Of a stretch of DNA of 64,000 nt, positions 53,237-62,557 are shown in pieces. The notes below the pieces were generated by a model, which saw only the letters and a list, made by a program, of their open reading frames with translations, had not been told where the DNA came from and made no database searches. Source of the stretch: Burkholderia sp. WAC0059 (GTDB lineage Bacteria > Pseudomonadota > Gammaproteobacteria > Burkholderiales > Burkholderiaceae); NCBI RefSeq assembly GCF_002870125.1, contig NZ_PNEO01000002.1, positions 310,001 to 374,000 of the forward strand, given 5' to 3'. The number at the start of each line of letters is the position of its first letter. Positions within the stretch are counted from its first letter, which is position 1. Made by a program: the position numbers and the translations under genes.

Positions 53237-54249
53237 TTGCGCGCCTGCAGCGTTTCGGTGGACGTCCCGCTCGCCACGGCCCGGCGCAGGGCCTCGACTT
53301 CGGCACGCATCCACGACTGATAGGTAAAGCCTGGCGTCGGCATCGTCTCGTAGACGCCGACGACGGGAATGCCGTTCTCTTTCGCGAGATTGAGGAAGGA
53401 CTGGGTGAGCGCGTCGGTGACCTGCTGGTTGTAGACGAACGCCTTGACGCGATGGCCCGTGAAGAGCCCGTTCTGCGTGCTCACGTCCTGCGGCGACGGA
53501 TCGGTGCCGTTCATGATGGCCGCCTGCAGGCTGAACGGCGTGAGGATGGTCGTGCCGGCGGCCTGCAGCATGTAGTTGGCGACGGGCTCCGTCGCGGCGA
53601 CCGGCGTGCTGCCGTACTTCGCCCGGAACGACGCGATCGCCGCCAGCCAGGGCTTGAGCGAGGCGTCGAACTTGCGCGCGTTGGCCGAGAAATAGGCGGC
53701 TTCGGCCGGGTCGTGCGCGCTCAGCCCGGCCGCGATCGCCTTCGCGACGGCCGGCATCGTCTTCGGGTCGTACCAGAGGTGCGGGTTCGGCGTGCTGTCG
53801 GGCAGGCCGAGCAGGTGCTGGACGTCGATCACCGTGCGTCCGTCCGCCGGCGCCGCCGCGATGATCTTGTCGGCCCATGCGTCGTAGCCGACGCCGTTCT
53901 TGACGACGAGGTCCGCCGAGGCGATTTGCCGGGCGACCTGCGGATTCACTTCGAACGTGTGCGGGTCGGTGTTCGGATCGGTCTCGATGGCCGTGACCTG
54001 CACGTACCGGCCGCCGATCTGCGCAATGACGTCGGCGTATTCGTTCTCCACCCCGACCGCATGGATCACGCGCGGCGCCGGCGCGGCCAGCGCGCTGCCG
54101 CCGTGCAACGCCAGCAGCGCCGCCCATGCGCCGACGGAACCGGCCAGCAGGCGGCCGCGACGGCGCGAAGACGAAGTCGACCGGCGTTGAAAACGACCGG
54201 CTAAACCGGACGGAAGAACGGAATAAAGCGAAGCGGTGATTTTTTTCAT
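53233..54249 (-). CDS. Zinc (or manganese) ABC transporter binding protein (ZnuA/TroA family)
   Basis: A 338-residue cluster A-I metal-binding protein with a long basic signal region (about 56 residues, ending ALAAPAP). Metal-ligand histidines are visible in DPHTFE (His97) and NPHLWYD (His157). The third site, usually His, reads ATEPVANYM, so a Glu may take its place. The His-rich loop of classical ZnuA is absent. The palindrome upstream is of Zur type, favouring zinc, but manganese cannot be excluded. First gene of a four-gene operon with one ATPase and two permeases. Confidence 0.85.
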   Translation of the reverse strand: MKKITASLYSVLPSGLAGRFQRRSTSSSRRRGRLLAGSVGAWAALLALHGGSALAAPAPRVIHAVGVENEYADVIAQIGGRYVQVTAIETDPNTDPHTFEVNPQVARQIASADLVVKNGVGYDAWADKIIAAAPADGRTVIDVQHLLGLPDSTPNPHLWYDPKTMPAVAKAIAAGLSAHDPAEAAYFSANARKFDASLKPWLAAIASFRAKYGSTPVAATEPVANYMLQAAGTTILTPFSLQAAIMNGTDPSPQDVSTQNGLFTGHRVKAFVYNQQVTDALTQSFLNLAKENGIPVVGVYETMPTPGFTYQSWMRAEVEALRRAVASGTSTETLQARK

Positions 54250-54299
54250 CGGACGGATTTGAAAGCAGGTTGGAAGGTCGGCTATTGCTCGTCTTATAC

Positions 54300-54312
54300 G
54301 TTATAACATAAC
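54300..54312. promoter_or_regulatory. Zur-type operator upstream of the metal transporter
   Basis: GTTAT-AAC-ATAAC is a perfect inverted repeat with a 3-base spacer, matching the core of proteobacterial Zur boxes. It lies 51 bases before the binding-protein ATG, also in front of the divergent hydrolase gene. Confidence 0.65.
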
Positions 54313-54427
54313 ACAATAGACTTCCAGGTTGCCGCCCGGGCCGGCCCGCCGCGGCCGTTTTCGGTATTCTCGGCACTGCGCACGCCTTCGCGTACGACGA
54401 ACACCGACAATCAAGGAGACAGAAACA

Positions 54428-55492
54428 ATGAGAGATCCCGCATCGCTCGCCGGCCGCCTTTGCTGTACGGCGCTGCTCGCCTTTGCGCTCGCGTCCTGCG
54501 TTTCGCAGACGACGTCCGATCGCGCCGCCGGCCTATCCGGTCCGCTTTCGATCGCGAAACAGGGCAGTTTCTTCATCGGCGGACGCGACGTCCATTCGGA
54601 CACGCTATCGACGCTGCCGAACTACGCCGCCTCCGGCACGGTCACGGTCGACCAGATGTACGTGCATTACCAGGTGCCCGTCGGCGCGAAACCGCTGTCG
54701 CTCACGCTCATCCACGGATGCTGCCTGACCGGCAAGACCTGGGAGACGACGCCCGACGGCCGCATGGGCTGGGAAGAATATTTCGTGCGCCGCGGCTATC
54801 CGACCTACGTCATCGACCAGTCCGACCGCGGACGCTCGGCGGCGGACATCAGCGCCATCAACAGCGTGAAGCTCGGCCGGACGCCGCCCTCGCAACTGCC
54901 CACCGTGTTCGCCGCCTCGCACGAGTCCGCCTGGAGCATCTTCCGCTTCGGTCCGAAGTACCCCGAACTATTTACGGGCGAGCAGTTCCCCGTCGAGGCG
55001 CAGGCCGGCCTCTGGCAGCAGATGGTGCCCGACTGGAGCGCCTCGCTGCCGACGCCGAATCCGACCGTCCCCGCGCTCTCGCAACTGGCGGCGAAGCTCG
55101 GCGACACGGTGCTCGTCAGCCATTCGCAGGCCGGCATCTACCCGTTCCAGACCGCCGCGATCAGCACGCGCGGCATCGCCGGCATCGTCGCCGTGGAGCC
55201 GGCCGAATGCCCGTCCCCGACCGGCGACCTCACGCCCTACACGAAGATGCCGATTCTCGTGCTGTTCGGCGACTACGTCGAACTCTCGCCGCGCTGGGCG
55301 CCGCGCCTGAAGGCCTGCCGGGCCTTCGTCGCGGCGACCGACCGGGCCGGCGGCCACGCAGCGCTCGTGCGGCTGCCCGACGTCGGCATTCGCGGCAACA
55401 CGCACATGATGATGCAGGACCGCAACAACCTGGAAGTCGCGGACTGGATCCTGAAGTGGATCGACACCCACGTCGTCGCGAGCGCTTCGTGA
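54428..55492 (+). CDS. Exported alpha/beta-hydrolase fold lipoprotein (esterase-like)
   Basis: A 354-residue protein with a lipoprotein-type signal (LLAFALASC, Cys near residue 25). The hydrolase fold is visible: strand LTLIHGCCLTGKTWE with an oxyanion-type HGCC, VIDQSDRGRSA, the nucleophile elbow VSHSQAG (Ser), VAVEPAE as a possible acid, and a C-terminal His in RGNTHMMMQD. Substrate is unknown. An AGGAG ribosome binding site lies before the ATG at 54428. It diverges from the zinc operon and may share its Zur site. Confidence 0.8.
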   Translation: MRDPASLAGRLCCTALLAFALASCVSQTTSDRAAGLSGPLSIAKQGSFFIGGRDVHSDTLSTLPNYAASGTVTVDQMYVHYQVPVGAKPLSLTLIHGCCLTGKTWETTPDGRMGWEEYFVRRGYPTYVIDQSDRGRSAADISAINSVKLGRTPPSQLPTVFAASHESAWSIFRFGPKYPELFTGEQFPVEAQAGLWQQMVPDWSASLPTPNPTVPALSQLAAKLGDTVLVSHSQAGIYPFQTAAISTRGIAGIVAVEPAECPSPTGDLTPYTKMPILVLFGDYVELSPRWAPRLKACRAFVAATDRAGGHAALVRLPDVGIRGNTHMMMQDRNNLEVADWILKWIDTHVVASAS

Positions 55493-55528
55493 CGACGTGG
55501 GGCGTTGGGGCGGACGGCCCCGCCCCGC

Positions 55529-56812
55529 CTATCCGATCTCGACGCGATTGCGGCCCGTTTCCTTGGCCCGGTAGAGCGCCTGGTCCGCGCGCTTGAGGAT
55601 GACCTCCACCTCGCGCTCGCCGGGCTGGCGCTGCGCCACGCCGATGCTGACGGTAAACGGAATCGGCTTGCCGAGCCGCCAGTTGTGGCTGAACTCCTGG
55701 CGCTCGAAGATGAGGCGCAGCCGGTCCGCCTGCTCGCGCGCCGCTTCGGCGTCGAGGCCCGGCATCGCGGCCACGAACTCCTCGCCGCCCCAACGGGCGA
55801 ACACGTCTTCCTTGCGGCTCGACATCATGCCCACCCGCGCGAGGATGCGCAGCACCTCGTCGCCGATGTCGTGGCCGTAGGAGTCGTTGATCTTCTTGAA
55901 GTAGTCGATGTCGAGAATGAAGACGGAGAGCATCTCGTCCGAGACCAGGATGTTGTCGACGACCTCCAGAAACTCGCGGCGATTCGGCAGGCCGGTCAGC
56001 TCGTCCGTCACGGCCTGCTTCTGCAGCAGGTCCATCAGGCGCACCCGGTCCGTGATGTCGCGAATGACGGCAGTGAACTCGATCAGCCCGTCGACGTTGA
56101 TCTTCGAGATCGCGATTTCCACGGGCAGCAGCGACCCGTCGCGATGCTGCCCGTAGACGCGGTTGCGCTCGTCCATCTGCCGCGAGCGGACCGGCGAGCG
56201 AGCGAACTGCTGGACGTACTGCGAGTGGTTGGGCCGGTATTTGGGCGGAAGCAGGTTCTCGATCGACTGGCCCATCACCTCGTCCGACGAGTAACCGAAC
56301 AGATTTTCGGCGGCGCGATTGAACAGCGTGATGTTGTGCTGCTGGTCGATCGTGATGATCGCGTCGTAGGCCGCGTCGACGACGGAGCGGAAACGGGAGG
56401 TCGTCACCTCGAGCTCGTGCGTCAGGTACATCTTCGGCGTGATGTCGAGCCCCGTGACGAGGATCTCGAGCACCGTGGCGCCGCCGTTCGAATGCTTGAA
56501 CGGCTTGAGCGACAGACGCCACCAGTGCGTGCCGTCCCTCAGGTCGTAGGCCTGCTCCAGCTCCTGGGCGATGCCGGAATCGAAGCATTCCTGCAACTTC
56601 ATCCTGAATTGGCTGCGGGCGTAGTTCGGCACGAGCGTATCGAACGGAATCGGAAACGTCCGGATGCCCGCCCGCCGGCCGCCCGTCATTTCGAAGAATC
56701 CGTCGTTGCAGGCCGGCACGATGAGTTGCCCCCCCTCGTCGTGCCCGACGATGGCGACGCTCGCCTCGATTCCGTCGACAAACTCCTGGATTCTGCTGGA
56801 CCACTCGACCAT
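55529..56812 (-). CDS. Diguanylate cyclase with two PAS domains
   Basis: A 427-residue soluble protein. Two PAS domains cover about residues 1-125 and 135-265 (RFRSVVDAAYDAIITIDQQHNITLFNRAAENLFGYSSDE). A GGDEF domain (from DELTGLPNRREFLE) has an intact GGEEF active site and the inhibitory RxxD site five residues before it (RKED), so it should make c-di-GMP and be product-inhibited. No EAL domain is present. The PAS domains sense an unknown signal. It is convergent with the hydrolase gene. Confidence 0.92.
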   Translation of the reverse strand: MVEWSSRIQEFVDGIEASVAIVGHDEGGQLIVPACNDGFFEMTGGRRAGIRTFPIPFDTLVPNYARSQFRMKLQECFDSGIAQELEQAYDLRDGTHWWRLSLKPFKHSNGGATVLEILVTGLDITPKMYLTHELEVTTSRFRSVVDAAYDAIITIDQQHNITLFNRAAENLFGYSSDEVMGQSIENLLPPKYRPNHSQYVQQFARSPVRSRQMDERNRVYGQHRDGSLLPVEIAISKINVDGLIEFTAVIRDITDRVRLMDLLQKQAVTDELTGLPNRREFLEVVDNILVSDEMLSVFILDIDYFKKINDSYGHDIGDEVLRILARVGMMSSRKEDVFARWGGEEFVAAMPGLDAEAAREQADRLRLIFERQEFSHNWRLGKPIPFTVSIGVAQRQPGEREVEVILKRADQALYRAKETGRNRVEIG

Positions 56813-57113
56813 GGCGCCTCCGGCAAGAGATTTTCCACGCGTTGGCGGACGGGGATATCACACGCTTGCAAACATCCCGACCAGAAAGGGCTCTGCTGAA
56901 CGACTGCGAAAAGCATAGCGCCGTCGATCCGTTGCGGAAAGACGGGAAACCCCGTCGACGCCTGGTGATGCGAACGACATGGGCGAAGCCGGGGTTCGGC
57001 ACGCGGTGAGGAAGATTACCGCAAGCGCGGCGATCGCGTTGCCACGGTGAGCGATGAACGAAGGCGCCGCCCGGGCCGGGTGGCGGCGGGGCGACCGGGC
57101 GGCGTTCGGGGCC
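56813..57113. other. Intergenic region between diguanylate cyclase and amidotransferase
   Basis: No gene is seen here. A GC-rich inverted repeat, GCCGCCCGG at 57066-57074 with CCGGGCGGC at 57095-57103, lies just beyond the amidotransferase stop and may act as a weak terminator, although no T-tract follows. Confidence 0.5.
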
Positions 57114-57950
57114 TCAGCTTCTCGTGCGCGGAGCAAAGGCCCGCTGGCGGAGCTCGCCGCGATGCGCGACGACGGCGGTGCCCTCCTCGATCGCCTCCCA
57201 GGCGTCGGGCAGATCGACGAGCGGTTCGGACAGCACGAGAAAGGCGTCGTCGCCCACCGCGGCGATGCGGGGGTCGTGCGGATAGAGCTCGTGCAGATGT
57301 TTGAACGAGGTGCTGTGAAAAAGCGTGCGCGAGCGCCCGTCGCTCGAATAGCGCGCCGCGACGACCCGCTCGCCGTCGGTCGCGCAGACGGTCATGTTGA
57401 GCGGCGCCTCGACCCGGTGCTTCGCCGCGGTCTGCTCCACGAAGCCCGCCATCCGCTCGAGCGCGGCCACGGGGTCCTGATTCAGCCCGAAGGTCAGCGC
57501 CAGATAGAACATGACCTCGGAATCGGTCGAACCCTCGATCGCCCCGAACAGCCCCGGGTCGATGCCGAGCATCAGGTCGCGGCGCAGCGTCTGATAGTGA
57601 CGAATCTGCCCGTTGTGAACGAACAGCCACTGGTTGTGGCGAAACGGATGGCAGTTGGTTTCCTGCACCGGCGTGTCGGTCGCCGCGCGGATGTGCGCGA
57701 CGAACAGCGGCGAATGAATGGCGCGCGCCGCCTCCCGCAGATTGCGGTCGTTCCAGGCCGGGCTCACGCTGCGGTAGCGGAACGGGGCCTCGTGCGCCTC
57801 GCCGTACCAGCCGACGCCGAAGCCGTCGCCGTTGGTCGTCGTCGCGCCGAGGCGCGAATGCAGGCTCTGGTCGATCAGCGAGTGCTTTTCGCGGAACAGG
57901 ACGGTTTCGAGCTGAATCGGATTGCCGGTGTAGGCAAGCCAGCGGCACAT
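57114..57950 (-). CDS. Class II glutamine amidotransferase (YafJ/EgtC-like)
   Basis: A 278-residue Ntn-type amidotransferase domain protein. The ATG at 57950 gives MCRWLAYTG, placing the nucleophile Cys at position 2 as this family requires; an AGGAGA site precedes it, while the upstream frame is not conserved. Further landmarks are GDGFGVGWYG, FVAHIRAATDTPVQETNCHPF, FVHNGQIRHY and GSTDSEVMFY. It hydrolyses glutamine or acts on a glutamyl-like amide; the acceptor is unknown. It stands alone. Confidence 0.88.
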   Translation of the reverse strand: MCRWLAYTGNPIQLETVLFREKHSLIDQSLHSRLGATTTNGDGFGVGWYGEAHEAPFRYRSVSPAWNDRNLREAARAIHSPLFVAHIRAATDTPVQETNCHPFRHNQWLFVHNGQIRHYQTLRRDLMLGIDPGLFGAIEGSTDSEVMFYLALTFGLNQDPVAALERMAGFVEQTAAKHRVEAPLNMTVCATDGERVVAARYSSDGRSRTLFHSTSFKHLHELYPHDPRIAAVGDDAFLVLSEPLVDLPDAWEAIEEGTAVVAHRGELRQRAFAPRTRS

Positions 57951-58209
57951 GGGCGTTTCTCCTGCCATCGAGGCGGTGATCGTGCGTATGGTACGTATGG
58001 CGCGCGGCATCGTTTCCATGCGTCGCGCGGGCGGTTGACCGACTCGACCGATCGATTAATTACCGGACCGTCGTCGCTGCCGGGCCGGCAAGCCGGACGC
58101 GCATCGTTAGCGAACGTCCGGCAGCGGCGAGCACCTGCGAGCATAGTACGGAATGCAGCGGGTCGTCGCCGAACCGGGCGCCGCCGGCAAGGAGAACGCA
58201 AGGGGAAAG

Positions 58210-61200
58210 TCAGTACACGTCGCGCACGTAGCGCTTGTCCTTCGCGAGCCGGCTCACGTATTCGGCGGCCTGTGCGTCGCTCATGCCGCCGTGGCGGGCC
58301 GCGATGGTCCGGAGCGCCGCGTCCACGTCCTTCGCCATGCGCGCGGCGTCTCCGCAGACGTAGAAATGCGCGCCCTCTTCGAGCCACGCCCAGAGCTCGG
58401 CCCCGTTTTCGAGCATGCGGTCCTGCACGTAGACCTTGCCGGCCTGGTCGCGCGAGAACGCGAGATCGAGGCGCGTGAGCAGGCCTTTCTCGCGCATCGA
58501 TTCGAGTTCGTCGCGATAGTAGAAGTCCGTCGCCGCGTGCTGCTCGCCGAAGAACAGCCAGTTGCGCCCGGTCTCGCCGCGCGCGAGCCGCTCGTGCAGG
58601 AAGCCTCGGAACGGCGCGACGCCGGTGCCGGGCCCGACCATCACGATCGGCGTGTCGCCGCTGCGCGGCGGGCGAAAGTGCGTCGACTTCTGGACGAACA
58701 CCGGCACGTCGTGTCCGCCCGCGCGGTCCGCGAGGAACGTCGACGCCACGCCCTTGCGCGCGCGCCGGCCGTTGCTGTAGCGCACGGCCGACACCGTCAG
58801 ATGCACCTCGCCCGGATGCGCGAGCGGGCTCGACGCGATCGAGTACAGACGCGGCTGAAGCCGCTTGAGCATGCCCACGAGCTCCGCCGCCGAGAGCGTC
58901 ACCGGAAACTCGTGCAGCACGTCGGCCAGTTGCTGGCCCCAGAGCCATTGCTTGAGCTCCGCCTTGCGGTCCTCCGCGAGCAAGGCGCCGAGCGCGCCGT
59001 TCTCGCTGCGGGACGCGATGAACGCCAGCGCATCGGGCCCCGGCCGCGCGATCTCGTAGTAGCTGCCGAGCGCCTCGGCGAGCGGCACTTCGCCGACGCC
59101 GCTCACCGTCACCGGCGCGTCGGCGCTGAGCCCGGCCAGGTCGATCAGTTCGTCGACGAGCTCGGGACAGTTGCGGGGCCAGACGCCGAGCGCGTCGCCC
59201 ACCTCGTATTCGAGCCCGCTGTCCGCCGTCGCGAGGCAGACGTAGCGGGTGTCCTTGGCCGCGCCTTCGCCGTTGAGCCGCACATTCGTCACGAGCCGCG
59301 AGGCCGCGGGCCGCGCCTTGGTCGGCGCGGCGCCGGACGACCGCTCGGGCACCCTGCCGCCCGCGGGCACGGCGTGAAGCTCGGCATCCACTTCCTTGAT
59401 GCGCGCGCCGACGCGTTCGAGCCAGGCGTCGGCGGGCCCCTGGAAGTCGGTGTCGCATTCGGCGCAAACGAGCAGGCGCGTCGCGCCGAGTTCGGCCATG
59501 CGCGCGTCGAGATGGCGGCCGTGCCCGCAGAACTGGTCGTAGTTGCGGTCGCCGAACGCGAGCACGGCGTGATGCACGCCGTCGAGACGCGGCGCGTTCC
59601 CGTCCCTGAGCGCCTGCCAGAAGTCCAGGCCGTTGTCGGGCGGATCGCCGTCGCCGAACGTGCTCGTCATCAGCAGAACGAACTGTGCCTTCGCGAGCAG
59701 CGCGACGTCGTAGTCGGCCATGCAGGCCATACGTATCTCGAAGCCGGCCTCCATGAGCGCGGTGGCGTAGCGCTCGGTCAGCGATTCGACGTTGCCCGTC
59801 TGCGACGCCCAGAGCAACGTCACGCGCGGCCGCGCATGGCCGATCGTCACGGGATGCTCCGTGTCCTGCGGCAACGCCGGATTGTCTGCCGGCGAAGCCT
59901 CGCCGCGGCTGAACAGCCCGGCCAGCACGCCGTTCATCCACACCCGCGCGAACGGGCGCAGCGGCGCGTCGGCGGGCAGCGTCGGCACGCCGGTCCGGCG
60001 CGCCTGCGGCAGACGCAGGCCGCTGACGAAGCCGGAAACGTAGGCGCGCTCCGTGTCGTCCAGTTCGGGCGCGGCGCGCTCCTGCATGCCGAGCAGGGTC
60101 ATGAAAGCATCGATGCGGGACATATCCTGTTCCCCGGAAAATGGCGCGGTCTCCCGAGCGGGTTCTGCGAGCGCCTGGTCGAGGTTTGCGGGCAATTGAT
60201 CGGGTTGGGCGAGCCCCCGGAGAACGGGTTCGGCCGCGGCACGCGCCGGCGCATCGGCGCGGTTTGCCGGCGCGCCGGCCGGCCCCGCCTCGACGCGGCT
60301 CAGCGCGACGGCGCAGAACTTGAGTTCGGGCTGCTGCGAAACCGGATCGACGGCGTCGTGCGTGACCTCGTTGATGCAGAGGTCGTCGCCGAACACGTCG
60401 TTCCAGTGCATGGGCGCAAAGCACTGGCCCGCCTGCACGCGGTCGGTCACGACGGCGGGCAGCACGGCCCGCCCGCGCCGCGAGCGGATTTCCACGCTGT
60501 CCTTCGGCGCGACGCCGAGCGCAGCGGCGTCCTCGGGATGCAGCTCGACGAACGGGCTCGGGTTGAGCTTGTTGAGCATCGGAACCTTGCCCGTCTTCGT
60601 CATCGTGTGCCACTGGTGTTGCAGGCGGCCGGTGTTGAGCACGACGGGAAACGCGGCATCGGGCATTTCCGCCGGCTCGACGTGCGGACGCGCGAAAAAG
60701 ACGGCCTTGCCGCTGGGCGTCGGAAACGCGAGCGCAGGACGGCTGCCGTCCTCCCGTTGCTTCGGCGTCTGGCTCACGCCGTCGTTCAGATAGCGGACCG
60801 GGTGGCGAGCCTGCGCATCGTCCGGCGGACACGGCCACTGCTGCGGAGCGTCGCGCAGGCTCGCGTGGCTCACGCCGCGTAGGTCGTAGCCCGTCTTCGA
60901 ATTCGAAAAGCGCGCGAGCTCGGCGAAGACTTCTTCAGCGCTCGCGTAGCTGAACGCGTCGGCAAACCCCATCGCGCAGGCGACGCGCGCGATGATCTGC
61001 CAGTCCGGCAGCGCGTCGCCGGGCGGCGCGATCGCGCGACGCATCAGCGTCAGGTTGCGCTCGGAGTTCACCATCACGCCCTCGGCCTCGGCCCAGAGCG
61101 CGCCGGGCAGAAGGACGTCGGCGTAGCGGCTCGTCTCGGTGTCGAGGAACGCGTCCTGGCAGATCACGAGCTCGGCGGCCTGCAGGCCCGCGATCACGTT

Positions 61201-62478
61201 GCGGCGGTTCGCGACCGTCGCGACCGGATTCGTGCAGACGATCCAGCACGCCTTGATCTCGCCCGCCGCCATGCGGCCGAACATGTCGATGGTGCCCTGT
61301 CCCGCCTCGGCCTTCAGCGTGCCGGGCGCGAGGCCCCATTGCGCCTCGGCAAACGCGCGGTCCTCGTCGACGAGCAGCGAGCGCTGGCCCGGCAGCCCCG
61401 GCCCCATGTAGCCCATCTCGCGCCCGCCCATCGCGTTGGGCTGGCCCGTCAGCGAGAACGGCCCGCTGCCGGGACGGCAGATCCGGCCCGTCGCCAGATG
61501 CAGGTTGCAGATCGCGTTGGTGTTCCAGGTGCCGTGCGTGCTCTGGTTCAGGCCCATGGTCCAGAGGCTCGTCCACTCGGGCGCCTCGCCGATCCATTGC
61601 GCGGCCTGGCGAATGTCGGCCTCGGCGAGGCCCGTGATCTGCGCGACGCGCTCGGGCGGATAGTCGTCGAGAAACGCGGGCATCGCGTCCCAGCCCTCGG
61701 TGTGCGCCTCGATGAAGGCCGCATCGGTATGGCCGTTGCGATGCAGCAGGTGCAGCAGGCCGTTGAGCAGCGCGAGGTCGGTGCCGGGCTTGATCGGCAG
61801 GTAAAGATCGGCCTTGGCGGCCGTCGCGTTGCGCCGCGGGTCCACGACGATGAGGCGCGCGCCGGCCTTCACGCGGTCCATCATGCGCAGGAACAGGATG
61901 GGATGGCAGTCGGCCATGTTCGCGCCGATCACGAAGAACAGGTCGGCGCGGTCGAGATCCCCGTACGAGCCCGGCGGCCCGTCCGCGCCCAGCGAGAGCT
62001 TGTAGCCGCTGCCGGCGCTCGCCATGCACAACCGCGAGTTCGACTCGATGTGGCGCGTGCCGACGAAGCCCTTGGCGAGCTTGTTGACGAGATACTGGGC
62101 CTCGATCGACATCTGGCCCGAGACGTAGAACGAGAGCGCGTCGGGGCCGTGCGCGTCGAGCACGGCGCGCAGGCGGCGCGCGGTGTCGGCGATCGCCTCG
62201 TCCATCGCCAGCGGTACCGGGTCGGCCTCGCGCGCGCGCCGCACGAAGGCGTGTTCGAGCCGGCCCGAGCGGCGCAGCGCGACGTGCGCCGACGAGCCCT
62301 TCGTGCACAGCCGCCCGAAGTTCGCGGGGTGATCGCGGTCGCCAGCGATCCGCACGACCTCGCCGCCCTCGACGTGCAGGACCATCCCGCAGCCCACGCC
62401 GCAGTACGGACAGACGGTATGGACGGTCTCGCCGCTCATGCCCGCCGCTCCGCCCGCTCGCGCCGTCGAATTGCCCAT
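58210..62478 (-). CDS. Assimilatory nitrate reductase fused to sulfite-reductase-type flavoprotein
   Basis: A 1422-residue fusion. Residues ~15-720 are a molybdenum bis-MGD oxidoreductase with an N-terminal [4Fe-4S] motif (Cys23, Cys26, Cys30, Cys58). Residues ~880-1020 are a flavodoxin domain (LLWASQTGNVESLTERYA; MTSTFGDGDPPDNG). Residues ~1050-1270 bind FAD (RLYSIASSPLAHPGEVHLT) and the C-terminal part binds NADPH (GPGTGVAPFRGFLHERLA ... DKRYVRDVY), as in CysJ. Electrons would pass NADPH-FAD-FMN-4Fe4S-Mo to reduce nitrate to nitrite in the cytoplasm in a single chain. The ATG at 62478 is used; an in-frame ATG at 62439 is possible. Its leader contains a terminator and an ANTAR-type hairpin. 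Confidence 0.92.
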   Translation of the reverse strand: MGNSTARAGGAAGMSGETVHTVCPYCGVGCGMVLHVEGGEVVRIAGDRDHPANFGRLCTKGSSAHVALRRSGRLEHAFVRRAREADPVPLAMDEAIADTARRLRAVLDAHGPDALSFYVSGQMSIEAQYLVNKLAKGFVGTRHIESNSRLCMASAGSGYKLSLGADGPPGSYGDLDRADLFFVIGANMADCHPILFLRMMDRVKAGARLIVVDPRRNATAAKADLYLPIKPGTDLALLNGLLHLLHRNGHTDAAFIEAHTEGWDAMPAFLDDYPPERVAQITGLAEADIRQAAQWIGEAPEWTSLWTMGLNQSTHGTWNTNAICNLHLATGRICRPGSGPFSLTGQPNAMGGREMGYMGPGLPGQRSLLVDEDRAFAEAQWGLAPGTLKAEAGQGTIDMFGRMAAGEIKACWIVCTNPVATVANRRNVIAGLQAAELVICQDAFLDTETSRYADVLLPGALWAEAEGVMVNSERNLTLMRRAIAPPGDALPDWQIIARVACAMGFADAFSYASAEEVFAELARFSNSKTGYDLRGVSHASLRDAPQQWPCPPDDAQARHPVRYLNDGVSQTPKQREDGSRPALAFPTPSGKAVFFARPHVEPAEMPDAAFPVVLNTGRLQHQWHTMTKTGKVPMLNKLNPSPFVELHPEDAAALGVAPKDSVEIRSRRGRAVLPAVVTDRVQAGQCFAPMHWNDVFGDDLCINEVTHDAVDPVSQQPELKFCAVALSRVEAGPAGAPANRADAPARAAAEPVLRGLAQPDQLPANLDQALAEPARETAPFSGEQDMSRIDAFMTLLGMQERAAPELDDTERAYVSGFVSGLRLPQARRTGVPTLPADAPLRPFARVWMNGVLAGLFSRGEASPADNPALPQDTEHPVTIGHARPRVTLLWASQTGNVESLTERYATALMEAGFEIRMACMADYDVALLAKAQFVLLMTSTFGDGDPPDNGLDFWQALRDGNAPRLDGVHHAVLAFGDRNYDQFCGHGRHLDARMAELGATRLLVCAECDTDFQGPADAWLERVGARIKEVDAELHAVPAGGRVPERSSGAAPTKARPAASRLVTNVRLNGEGAAKDTRYVCLATADSGLEYEVGDALGVWPRNCPELVDELIDLAGLSADAPVTVSGVGEVPLAEALGSYYEIARPGPDALAFIASRSENGALGALLAEDRKAELKQWLWGQQLADVLHEFPVTLSAAELVGMLKRLQPRLYSIASSPLAHPGEVHLTVSAVRYSNGRRARKGVASTFLADRAGGHDVPVFVQKSTHFRPPRSGDTPIVMVGPGTGVAPFRGFLHERLARGETGRNWLFFGEQHAATDFYYRDELESMREKGLLTRLDLAFSRDQAGKVYVQDRMLENGAELWAWLEEGAHFYVCGDAARMAKDVDAALRTIAARHGGMSDAQAAEYVSRLAKDKRYVRDVY

Positions 62479-62507
62479 GCCGTCACTTTGCTTTCCGTCC
62501 CGCCAAT

Positions 62508-62557
62508 AAAAAAAGCGTCCTGCCGGCTCCGTCGGAATGACGGAACGGGCAGGACGC
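62508..62557 (-). terminator. Strong intrinsic terminator in the nitrate reductase leader
   Basis: On the minus strand GCGTCCTGCC (62557-62548) pairs perfectly with GGCAGGACGC (62524-62515). An inner TCCGTC/GACGGA stem lies within, followed by seven T residues (62514-62508). It ends 30 bases before the ATG of the nitrate reductase gene on the same strand, so it either stops read-through from mocA or acts as an attenuator. Confidence 0.85.

Noticed and set aside
58153..60882. A 909-codon open frame antisense to the nitrate reductase fusion
   Set aside because: Composition and lack of motifs show it is a shadow of the well-supported gene on the other strand.
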